From Burkholderiales bacterium (lineage in GTDB: Bacteria; Pseudomonadota; Gammaproteobacteria; Burkholderiales; SG8-41): a DNA stretch of 64,000 nucleotides. Numbering within the stretch: the first letter of the stretch is position 1; the number at the start of each line of letters is the position of its first letter. The notes under the pieces are model-generated. The model was given only the letters and a program-made list of their open reading frames with translations, was not told the origin of the DNA and ran no database searches. Positions 37,501 through 43,575 of the stretch are shown here, in pieces. Made by a program: the position numbers and the translations under genes. The stretch covers positions 248,001 through 312,000 of the forward strand of contig DATAJS010000009.1 of the NCBI GenBank assembly GCA_036262035.1. The letters are read 5' to 3'.

Positions 37501-40324
37501 TGTCGCCCTGCGGGGCAATGACGGAGACCGCGCGCAGATCGCCGTTGGGCACGGAGAGCGCAATCGCAGGCTCGATGTTGTAGACGCGATCGTTGAACCC
37601 GGTCGGTGCGAATGAATTCACCGTGACGAGCGCATCGCTGGCCGAGACGTCGAGCCACGTTCCCGCGCCCTGGCGCGCGAGCGTGCCGGTATAGGACGAG
37701 CCGGTCGCCGCGAGGCCCGGCGCAACGCTCAGCACGTTCGGGCCGGTGCCGTTCAGGTTGACGTTGAAGGCGCCGTTGGGCGCGAATGTGAAGCGGCGTT
37801 CCGCGCTCACGTTCAACGCGCCCGATCCCGCGCCGCGGATGCCGCCGCCCGATCCGGTGTTGGTGCCCAGCGTGACGTCGGTGGCGGTTACCTGCGAATC
37901 CGCCGCCATTCCCACGACCGAGCCGCGGCTCGAGCTGATCGTGACCGAGTTGTTGCGGTTGTTCGTCACCGGATGGATCGGCGACTCGGCCTTCACGGTT
38001 CCGACGTTGACGCCGTTCGCGCCGCTGAGCGCTACGTTAGCCGAACTGCAGACGGTGAAGCCGGTGCATCCGGTCGCGATCGCGCTCACGTTGTTCGCGT
38101 TGAGCGCGGTCGAGGACGAAACCTGCACGCTCAGGCTGCCGGCGCTGGTGGCATTGGCCACGACGCTCGCTGCGTTGTCGACCGTGGCGAAGATCGAGCC
38201 TGCCGACGCCGTGAGGCTCACCGCCGCGGTGGTGTCGATCGTGCCGGTGAAGATACTGCGGCCGCTCAGGGTTACGGCGCCCGCGCCCGCGGTGATGTTG
38301 CCGGTACTGATGCTCGGTGCGCTCGTACCGGAGCCCATGAGGCTGACCGCCCCGCCCCCGCTCGCGAGCGAGCTGTTCGAGATCGTGCCCGGCGCGATCT
38401 CCGTGATCGCGCCGTTGGCAGTAACGACACCGGTGAAGATCGAACCCGTATTCGCCGTCAGGTTGACGAGGCCGCCCGCGCCGATGGCGCCGGTGGACAC
38501 CGACGCGCCGGTGAGATCGACCGCGCCGGTCGACGTGATCGCGCCGGTGCTCAGCGAACCGGTCACATTGATCGTGAGCGGTGCGCTGGTGATGTCGCGC
38601 ACCTGTACGTTGCCGCCTTGATTGATCGTAACCACGCCCGTGCCGGCGTTGAGGTTGAGCAGGCCTGCCTGCACCAGAAGCGGTGTCGGAGTCGACGCCG
38701 CCGTCGGCGAAAGCGTGATCGCCGCACCGCCGGTGGTGATGCTGATGAGACTGCTGCCGAACGAGCGTATCGTCGGCGCGGTCAGCGACACCGCGCCGCC
38801 GTTGGTCGTAATGCTGGCGCCGATGTCCATGCCGTTGATCAGGCCGTTCGACGGGAACAGGTCCGACGTGGTGCCGGGGAAATCGGTGTTGGTCACCCGG
38901 CCGACCTGCGCGGTGAACGTCTGGCCGGCCGTGGTGAGATTGACTGCGTCGTTGAAACGCATGTAACGCGACGCGAACAGCGTCACGTTGCCCGGAATCT
39001 TGGCGAGCGTGTCCGGCGAGACCGTGACCGCGTTGTTCGGGAAATCGCCGGCTTCGTCGATGATGTCCGGATTGAGACCGCCCGTCGCGGAGACGTACAG
39101 ATCGAGCGGATCGAGCAGCAGCGTGCCGAGCGCGCCGCGCGGCGCGGAGAGATTCGCGAAGCCGGTGAAGACGAGGTTCTCTTTGCCGGAGACCTCGGCG
39201 AATCCGCCGTTGCCGCCGAGCGGTCCGCCGCGTGCGAAGAGATTGCCGTCATAGCGCGTGGATTTGTCCGCCCACACGATGATGCGGCCCCCGTCGCCTT
39301 GGCTCGTCGCATCGGCAAAGAGGTTCGCGCCTTGCGCCACGAACGTGCGTGACGCGTTCGGCACGTTGCGATTGCCGCCCTGGTAATCGCCGCCGATGAG
39401 CAGGCGGCCGCCGCCGGCCGCGCCCGACACGTCGATCGTTCCCCCGGCGAGCACGTTCACGCGATCGCCGAGCACCTGTATGTCGCCGCCCCGGCCTGCC
39501 GCGCTCGTTGCGCTGACGCTGCCCGCCACGGTGACCGTGTCGCGGCCCTTCAGCACGATGCGGCCCGCTGCGTCGCGTACCAGCGCATCGGCGCGGATGT
39601 CGCCGCTGTGCTTGAGCGTGCCGGCGAAGACGCCGACCGCGCCGCCTTCCGCAATCAACTTGCCGAGGTTGACGACCGAGTCGCCCGGCGCCTGGACCTC
39701 GAACTGCACGCCGTTCGCGTCGAGCGTGCCGATCGTCACCTTCTGTCCCGCGGCGAGGATGAGCTCGCCGCCGGGCGTCTGTATCAGCGCGTCCTTGCCG
39801 TTCTCGATGTGCGGCGCGATGAGTACGATGCTGCCGCCGAAGCTGGTGCGTATCGTCCCCTGGTTGGTGATGCCGCCGGCGTTCGGATCGCCCTGGAAGC
39901 GCAAGCGGCCGGCGAGGAAATCGGCGTCGAGCATGTTGAGCGTCGAGCCGACGAACCCCGCGGTGTCGATGATGCCGGTCGAGCCGACGACGATGCCGGC
40001 AGGATTGATGAGGAACACACGCCCGTTGGACTGCAGCGTGCCGTGGATCTGCGAGATGTCGCCGCCGACCACGCGGTTCAGCACCGCGCTCGACGCGTTC
40101 TGCTGGATGAAGTTGGTGAGCTGGCCCTGGCCGATCGAGAAGCCCTGCCAGTTGATGACGGTGCCGGGGGCGTTACGTACCTGAAGCGAGTTCGTGCCCA
40201 GACCCTGGAACGTCGCGTTGCCCTGCACGACCTGCGGTCCGAGCGGATTGCCCCACGCCGACATGCCGAAGCAACTGCTGACGGCCAGGACCATGGGCCG
40301 CAACAGCCATGCGTTGCTTTTCAC
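31523..40324 (-). CDS. Giant filamentous-haemagglutinin-type exoprotein (TpsA)
   Basis: GTG 40324 is chosen because GGGGAGG lies 5 nt upstream; this gives 2933 residues. The signal peptide is followed directly by the TPS secretion domain (about residues 25-260, with NPLGPQVVQGNATFQGLG and GRVFLINPAGIVVGSTGIID, a variant of the NPNGI motif). The middle part repeats short strands such as GTINTGQITSADSTSV, typical of a beta-helix. Residues about 2025-2865 form many imperfect units built around VxGGxGxxAxAxIxSxxxQ. The last 40 residues are a predicted coiled coil ending GACQ. It has no toxin domain. It is probably a surface adhesin or matrix fibre exported by the TpsB two genes downstream. Confidence 0.93.
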   Translation of the reverse strand: MKSNAWLLRPMVLAVSSCFGMSAWGNPLGPQVVQGNATFQGLGTNSLQVRNAPGTVINWQGFSIGQGQLTNFIQQNASSAVLNRVVGGDISQIHGTLQSNGRVFLINPAGIVVGSTGIIDTAGFVGSTLNMLDADFLAGRLRFQGDPNAGGITNQGTIRTSFGGSIVLIAPHIENGKDALIQTPGGELILAAGQKVTIGTLDANGVQFEVQAPGDSVVNLGKLIAEGGAVGVFAGTLKHSGDIRADALVRDAAGRIVLKGRDTVTVAGSVSATSAAGRGGDIQVLGDRVNVLAGGTIDVSGAAGGGRLLIGGDYQGGNRNVPNASRTFVAQGANLFADATSQGDGGRIIVWADKSTRYDGNLFARGGPLGGNGGFAEVSGKENLVFTGFANLSAPRGALGTLLLDPLDLYVSATGGLNPDIIDEAGDFPNNAVTVSPDTLAKIPGNVTLFASRYMRFNDAVNLTTAGQTFTAQVGRVTNTDFPGTTSDLFPSNGLINGMDIGASITTNGGAVSLTAPTIRSFGSSLISITTGGAAITLSPTAASTPTPLLVQAGLLNLNAGTGVVTINQGGNVQVRDITSAPLTINVTGSLSTGAITSTGAVDLTGASVSTGAIGAGGLVNLTANTGSIFTGVVTANGAITEIAPGTISNSSLASGGGAVSLMGSGTSAPSISTGNITAGAGAVTLSGRSIFTGTIDTTAAVSLTASAGSIFATVDNAASVVANATSAGSLSVQVSSSTALNANNVSAIATGCTGFTVCSSANVALSGANGVNVGTVKAESPIHPVTNNRNNSVTISSSRGSVVGMAADSQVTATDVTLGTNTGSGGGIRGAGSGALNVSAERRFTFAPNGAFNVNLNGTGPNVLSVAPGLAATGSSYTGTLARQGAGTWLDVSASDALVTVNSFAPTGFNDRVYNIEPAIALSVPNGDLRAVSVIAPQGDTRPSDPLVPFTTASLPVMISASGNVTIDSYTREATAASLAKSTTIRSDGFGSVTLGSINANKDSVDVFGPGGVTISSSTLTSTGPISVSSTFGTINGGRIVGGSSVSLSSDSGTINTGQITSADSTSVTSDSGSIFVGRIDATGAVTLNSAFGAIGASAEGATLEVVSAASIDASAPTIGRAGFANPLDLQAPAITLSSTGSGGRIGFLDPATPAAPVVALTPDLTINAASAGLPGGSFNVSTGSTALKNLTIFASSSGASVTPGSGPRQASRVTSEAKTYTFDGFGGELVVDIGTVPDAGTPSQTQFVNGTLAVTNNLGNLRIASNTNMGAGGLTAEAQRGSVLSDAATFDGRALDLRAGTAGLLAPSTSVVVSTAAIGTTIAPESVTLRAGRAAGDSLPAVTGSVQTSGDVVASAVTMEAFNGSIRVGPTGTGAIGSAASRGAINLTLNRSTLDPAASIRTGNITGSNVNGTNIANAIVTGNIDATGDVVLKSRESVTTGNIDAGTILITDDQLITTTITTVGAIGQTRAPTRATLIGAPLTIGGAVTGAAGSTLGFFSNGRGSAVGTTTISGPITAGDGSTITILSRRDFDFTRIDAGAGESSVSVTADTGSIRQTAGGAGGGITAKTIFVSAPDAITKTAAGGTDPVDLFGVTNLTARATGRATFDAHASTLERLSVNKGPIGPTTPFGVSNLGSGQTVSVTGGPDITLVVDSPTSPLNFELNYIGGAITLAGLGIRTSGGDATVTSNGTFTGLTDTSPTGLTGNGIHTAGGAVVLRAPSIVTGTIDTRPGIGASGGGIDINTNFGTNILVSGDLRTGETGGAIVIGTGGGSITRSGTETIQSGTRADVRASGDIGAAGNRLVIEAPTVVLAAAGTGTAFAQLTGTNNLDLRGDHGFNVSSDTAFNTLTVSSSATGAGTAAAGTLNLTAPGQTFDFAHPGTAFQVVRADLGASQPDANRATFTTSAGDLLIFGGTSSTPSLINVPNLDLFAAQDVRLEGDAANRLVLTNALQNFRPTRDLLITGNAAITATAPGSAAPSGTAAQIFRPGRDIVVQAQGGSIAIDAPTQDFTALNGNISFLGGSGADDAVTVTGSVNQFISTAQGAARNIVLGAGSGARSNVSVVYSGGANVSPSGDGNLADQRIEAGGDVRVLGGSGADAIGEIRTGAGRQQVRADGTVLVAGGAGTGARARILHSGTADHAQQIGESRLTGGLDPVPFPYQTDAIEVRGGTNTDATAEITSSARQQVFVQNLSGTPGSAGTLKVLGGSGAGTTARIDSTGTTEQEIGLPNYLVDRPGFRMGDITVEAGTGVGSAVRITSAASQRVTTSSDFGAPGALAVRGMATDASASLTGAGQDIRVKGLTVEAGAGNNANALVQSSTTQTIQHSGVNVFGGGGAGATATAQILAAENQAIQQFFSANSVVRGGAGANSFARINTPATQTLSFSNLRVAGGDGAGAFARVDSGADQRLSLSTMTIAGGAGTDAFGKIDAATSQAGTFGSGNIGVASLTGGGGTGAYAAFESGTLQSLGYSSLTLQGGTATSTPARFVAATTQSLSGGNITLQAGGNADTAVADAGALLEGRSQFFSGFGAVMVNGGAGVAGSTSDAIIRNLAGNQTLNAGSVTVRSGLRNSLGAIVNAGDGTQMLSASSGIAVAGRSADTTANAMIQNVPATTQTLSASFGGITIANTGAGEARIISAAAQSTTSQFLHVTTDSTGLSSLSASGNQRVVTTNGGVAAAGGRSLRVAGIGSGTASIVSGATQLFEIDYPGVMTTVFGTPPPGSFVIGDTTSTGTSLIQGNNQFIFAGSATIQSGSGSASSAKLDAAGTQVVSTLPGGITIASGSGAGSSASIDPESQSLVSNGPMTLNAVGGPVTLVSNGPQNIIVTNGPLTVGGSSSAAASSIFTSGTPDQQVIIASGGVTILPFGSIGASPAGASAGALASSASTNQLVRTQDELERTQSEFERLLEEAEAEDRRSRRGIGACQ
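31730..34250 (-). repeat. Protein-level tandem repeats in the C-terminal third of TpsA
   Basis: About 25 diverged units of roughly 28-36 codons repeat a strand-rich pattern of a GG-A/S-G turn, then A-x-A-x-I/V and then Q. Examples are GGAGANSFARINTPATQTLS, GGDGAGAFARVDSGADQRLS and GGAGTDAFGKIDAATSQAG. The units are strongly diverged at the DNA level, so they are old rather than newly amplified. Confidence 0.75.
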
Positions 40325-40403
40325 CGTAGCCTCCCCTGCACCCGCCTCGCGCGCCGCTCGCGCGAGCCTGTATCCGGCCACCGGGCCGATCGTGCAAACT
40401 ACA

Positions 40404-40424
40404 GCCGTCGCGTCGGGCGACGGC
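40404..40424 (-). terminator. GC-rich hairpin between sppA and tpsA
   Basis: GCCGTCGC and GCGACGGC form a perfect 8-bp stem with a 5-nt loop in the 108-bp gap after sppA. The following minus-strand sequence (TGTAGTTTG) is only weakly T-rich, so termination may be partial. It separates the housekeeping gene from the two-partner secretion operon. Confidence 0.5.
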
Positions 40425-40432
40425 CCGGCGTA

Positions 40433-41389
40433 TCAGCGCAAGCTCACCGGGTTCGTGCTCGCGGCGCGCACCAGCGTCTCGGCCATCGCGGATCCGAAAC
40501 GGCGTGCGACGCGCTCGGCGATGCTCTCGCGCTGCGTGAAATCGATGATGTCTTCCGCTTTGATGACTTCGCGCGCCACGTAATCGACGCTGCCGAGAGC
40601 GTCGGCGAGCCCGAGCTCCACGCTGCGCGTGCCGACCCACAGCAATCCGGAGAACAGGTCGGGCGTTTCCTTGAGCTTCTTGCCGCGGCCCTGGCGCACG
40701 ACGTTGATGAACTGCTGGTGGATCTCGCCCAGCATCGTCTCGGCGTATTCCTTCTGGTCTTCGCGGATCGGCGAGAACGGATCGAGGAAGCCCTTGTTCT
40801 TGCCCGCGGCGAGGAGGCGGCGCTCGATGCCGAGCTTGTCCATGAGTCCGGTGAACCCGAAGCCGTCCATCAGCACGCCGATCGAGCCGATGATGCTGCC
40901 CTTGTCGACGTAGATCTGGTCGGCGGCGACGGCGACGTAGTAGCCGCCGGACGCGCAGATGTCCTCGACGACCGCGTACAACGGGATGTTCGGATACTTC
41001 GCGCGCAGGCGCTTGATCTCGTCGTTGATGTGGCCGGCCTGCACCGGGCTGCCGCCGGGACTGTTGATGCGCAGGATGACGCCCTGGGTGCGCTTGTCCT
41101 TGAAGGCTTCCTGCAGCCCGGAGACGACGTTATCGGCACTGGCCGCGCTCTCGGGGCTGATGACGCCGCGCAGCTCGACGAGCGCGGTGTGCTTGCCGGT
41201 GGACGCGTCTTTCTTACCGGTCCAGCCGAGGGCGATGAACAGCAGGGCGAAGAGATAGACGAACAGCAGGATCTTGAAAAAGATGCCCCAGTGGCGCGCG
41301 CGGCGCTGCTCCTGGATCGCCGCCATCGCGACGCGCTCGAGCGCCTTGCGCTCCCAGTTGTCTTCCGTTGGCCTTTCGAGCTCAGCCAT
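40433..41389 (-). CDS. sppA: Signal peptide peptidase SppA, S49 family (short form)
   Basis: The 318-residue protein has one N-terminal membrane segment (about 35-56, IFFKILLFVYLFALLFIAL) and a single S49 domain. The nucleophilic serine is in EDICASGGYYVAVAAD and the general-base lysine in YVDKGSIIGSIGV. It degrades cleaved signal peptides and is half the size of E. coli SppA, as in many betaproteobacteria. TATACT at 41433-41438 on the minus strand is a possible -10. Confidence 0.92.
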   Translation of the reverse strand: MAELERPTEDNWERKALERVAMAAIQEQRRARHWGIFFKILLFVYLFALLFIALGWTGKKDASTGKHTALVELRGVISPESAASADNVVSGLQEAFKDKRTQGVILRINSPGGSPVQAGHINDEIKRLRAKYPNIPLYAVVEDICASGGYYVAVAADQIYVDKGSIIGSIGVLMDGFGFTGLMDKLGIERRLLAAGKNKGFLDPFSPIREDQKEYAETMLGEIHQQFINVVRQGRGKKLKETPDLFSGLLWVGTRSVELGLADALGSVDYVAREVIKAEDIIDFTQRESIAERVARRFGSAMAETLVRAASTNPVSLR

Positions 41390-41432
41390 TGCTCACCTGA
41401 ACCTGTTCTTCGCGACTAAGAAGCCTGCGTCT

Positions 41433-41438
41433 AGTATA
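41433..41438 (-). promoter_or_regulatory. Possible -10 element for sppA
   Basis: The minus strand reads GGCTATACTAG 44 bp before the sppA ATG, in the 71-bp gap after the HAD gene. No convincing -35 is present. Confidence 0.4.
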
Positions 41439-41460
41439 GCCGCTGGATTGTGCGGGCGCG

Positions 41461-42117
41461 TCACGCATTGCGCTCGAGCCACTCGCGCAAGCCTGCGCAA
41501 TCGTCGACGCATGCGAGCGGCTCGTACTCCACGAGGGCGCACGACGCATGGGCGCCGTGCGCCACGGCGAGGCGCGGGACGCCCGCGTTGCGCGCCATTT
41601 CCATATCGTGAGTCGTGTCGCCGATCATCAGGGTGCGTTCGGGTGCGACTGCGAGGCTCTTCATCAGCCAATGCAGCATCTCGGGGTGCGGCTTGGACTG
41701 CGATTCGTCGGCGCAGCGCGTCGCGTCGAAGCAACCTTGGATCCCCGTCTGCTCCAGCGCGCGATCGAGCCCGCGGCGGGTCTTGCCCGTCGCCACCGCG
41801 AGCAGGTGACCCGAGTCCTTGAGATGCTGGAGCAATTCGGCGATTCCCGAAAACAACGTAGTGCCGCTATCGTGCAACAGAAAATGATGGCGATAGCGCT
41901 CGACGACGGTCGCATAGTCCGAAGGAGCTACGCCCGGCAGCACGTGCGCCATCGCGTCGTTGAGGCCGAGCCCGATGACATAGCGCGCGTCCCGATCGCT
42001 CGGAACCGGATAGCCGCAATCGCCGCATGCGGCCTGTAACGACTCGGCAATACAGCGCGCCGAATCCATCAGCGTGCCGTCCCAGTCGAAGACGAGCAGA
42101 TCAAAGCGTCGGGGCAT
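41461..42117 (-). CDS. HAD family phosphatase (Gph-like)
   Basis: The 218-residue protein has all HAD motifs: LLVFDWDGTLMDSA with the nucleophilic aspartate, AVATGKTRRGLD (motif II), SKPHPEMLHWLM with the lysine, and LMIGDTTHDMEMARNAG with the acidic pair. The small helical cap is of the phosphoglycolate-phosphatase type. It overlaps the end of rluC by 17 bp, the usual betaproteobacterial arrangement. The substrate is not known. Confidence 0.9.
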   Translation of the reverse strand: MPRRFDLLVFDWDGTLMDSARCIAESLQAACGDCGYPVPSDRDARYVIGLGLNDAMAHVLPGVAPSDYATVVERYRHHFLLHDSGTTLFSGIAELLQHLKDSGHLLAVATGKTRRGLDRALEQTGIQGCFDATRCADESQSKPHPEMLHWLMKSLAVAPERTLMIGDTTHDMEMARNAGVPRLAVAHGAHASCALVEYEPLACVDDCAGLREWLERNA

Positions 42118-43084
42118 CGGCAGCGTTCAGTCGATCGACGAAAGTCGCGAGCTCTGCGGGCAGCGGCGCTTCGAAAGTCACCGCTTCGCCGCTGACCGGG
42201 TGCCGCACCGTGAGCTGGCAGGCGTGGAGGAACATGCGTTTGAGCCCTTCGCGCGCGAGCGATTTGTTGAGATCGAAGTCGCCGTACTTGTCGTCGCCGG
42301 CGATCGGATGACCGACATGCGCGAGATGTACCCGGATCTGGTGGGTGCGGCCGGTCTTGAGCTCGGCCTCGACCAGGCTGTAGCCCGACCACAGGCGCTT
42401 CGCCCGGAAGATCGTCCGCGCCGTCTGCCCTTCGTCGTGCACCCGCACGCGGCGCTCGCCGGACGGCAGTACGTACTTATGCAAAGGGGCCGCCACGGTG
42501 CGCGCCGGACCTGTCCAGCGGCCTTTGGTCAGCGCGAGGTAGAGCTTGCGCGCCGCGCCCTCGCGGAGCTGCCGGTGCAGGTCGGTGAGCGCCGAGCGCT
42601 TCTTGGCGAGCACCAGCACGCCCGAGGTGTCGCGGTCGAGGCGATGCACGAGCTCCAGGAACCGCGCCTGCGGCCGCTCGTGGCGAAGCTGCTCGATGAC
42701 GCCCGAGGACACGCCGCTGCCGCCGTGGACCGCGACGCCGGCGGGCTTGTCGATGACGAGCAGCGCATCGTCCTCGAACAGGATGCGCCCGGCGAAGCGC
42801 GGGGCCACCGGGGTCCGCGGCGCGGCCGGCATGCGACCCGCAGCCGTCTCGCTGCGGTGCGCCACCCGGATCGGCGGCACGCGCACCCGGTCGCCGGCCT
42901 TGAGCCGATGCTCGGGACCGACGCGGCGGCTGTTGACCCGGACTTCCCCGCTTCTCAGGATGCGGTAGACGTGGCTTTTGGGCACGCCTTTGAGCAGCCG
43001 CGTCAGGTAGTTGTCGATGCGCTGGGCCTCGCCTTCTTCCCCGACTTCGTGCGACGTTGCGGATTCTTTACTTAACCCTTTCAT
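42101..43084 (-). CDS. rluC: 23S rRNA pseudouridine(955/2504/2580) synthase
   Basis: The 327-residue protein has an N-terminal S4 RNA-binding domain (RIDNYLTRLLKGVPKSHVYR) and the RluA-family catalytic motif LVHRLDRDTSGVLVLAKK with the essential aspartate. HQIRVHLAHVGHPIAGDDKY follows. Divergence from rne, as in E. coli, supports RluC rather than another family member. Confidence 0.92.
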   Translation of the reverse strand: MKGLSKESATSHEVGEEGEAQRIDNYLTRLLKGVPKSHVYRILRSGEVRVNSRRVGPEHRLKAGDRVRVPPIRVAHRSETAAGRMPAAPRTPVAPRFAGRILFEDDALLVIDKPAGVAVHGGSGVSSGVIEQLRHERPQARFLELVHRLDRDTSGVLVLAKKRSALTDLHRQLREGAARKLYLALTKGRWTGPARTVAAPLHKYVLPSGERRVRVHDEGQTARTIFRAKRLWSGYSLVEAELKTGRTHQIRVHLAHVGHPIAGDDKYGDFDLNKSLAREGLKRMFLHACQLTVRHPVSGEAVTFEAPLPAELATFVDRLNAADAPTL

Positions 43085-43095
43085 TTGCCTATACT
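43067..43095 (+). promoter_or_regulatory. Candidate rne promoter
   Basis: TTTACT (43067-43072) and TATACT (43090-43095) are 17 bp apart on the plus strand. The start would lie near 43102, giving a leader of about 475 nt before rne. The promoter overlaps the first codons of the divergent rluC gene. Confidence 0.6.
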
Positions 43096-43099
43096 ATTC

Positions 43100-43575
43100 C
43101 GCGCACCAGCCCATGACCCCGGTCTGTGCGATCTGCTCGAAATGCGGGCAGCAGGCGCGACCGGCAACCGACGTAAGCCTTCCCTGCAGGAAAAACGAGC
43201 GGGACCGCGACACGAGCTGAGACTGGTGTGTATCAGTGCAACGAAGGGCATTGCGACGAAGCGTCGCAGAATCGGCGTCGTTCGGAACCGAACGGCGCGA
43301 TTCCTGGTTAATGTCGCTCACCAGACGAAGCAGCGATAGTAGACGAATTACGCGCTCACGGCACTTCAGAATCCCTGGTTACGCGCTTTCCGCCGCGTGC
43401 TCGCACGCGATGCGCACGCCGCGTCACCTGCTCAAGAACTGCACTCCGACCGAGTGGTCACGATTTCCTGACGATGCAAATCCGGTGATCGCCTCTCTCC
43501 TGACACCCTGCCCGTCGCAGGCTGCAGCCGTGCAGCTCTTCCCGTGTCGTGCCCGAGCGCGGGAGAAAACAAGAA
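43100..43575 (+). promoter_or_regulatory. Long rne 5' leader without a gene
   Basis: No convincing coding frame exists in this 476-bp stretch. It is less GC-rich than the neighbouring genes. In E. coli the 361-nt rne leader folds into stem-loops that let RNase E cleave its own mRNA; the position and size suggest a similar autoregulatory leader here, which is inference. No sequence similarity to the E. coli leader is claimed. Confidence 0.5.

Noticed and set aside
34676-37615. 979-codon plus-strand frame opposite tpsA
   Set aside because: Arg/Asp/Ala-rich antisense shadow of a repetitive gene; no signal peptide or recognisable domain.
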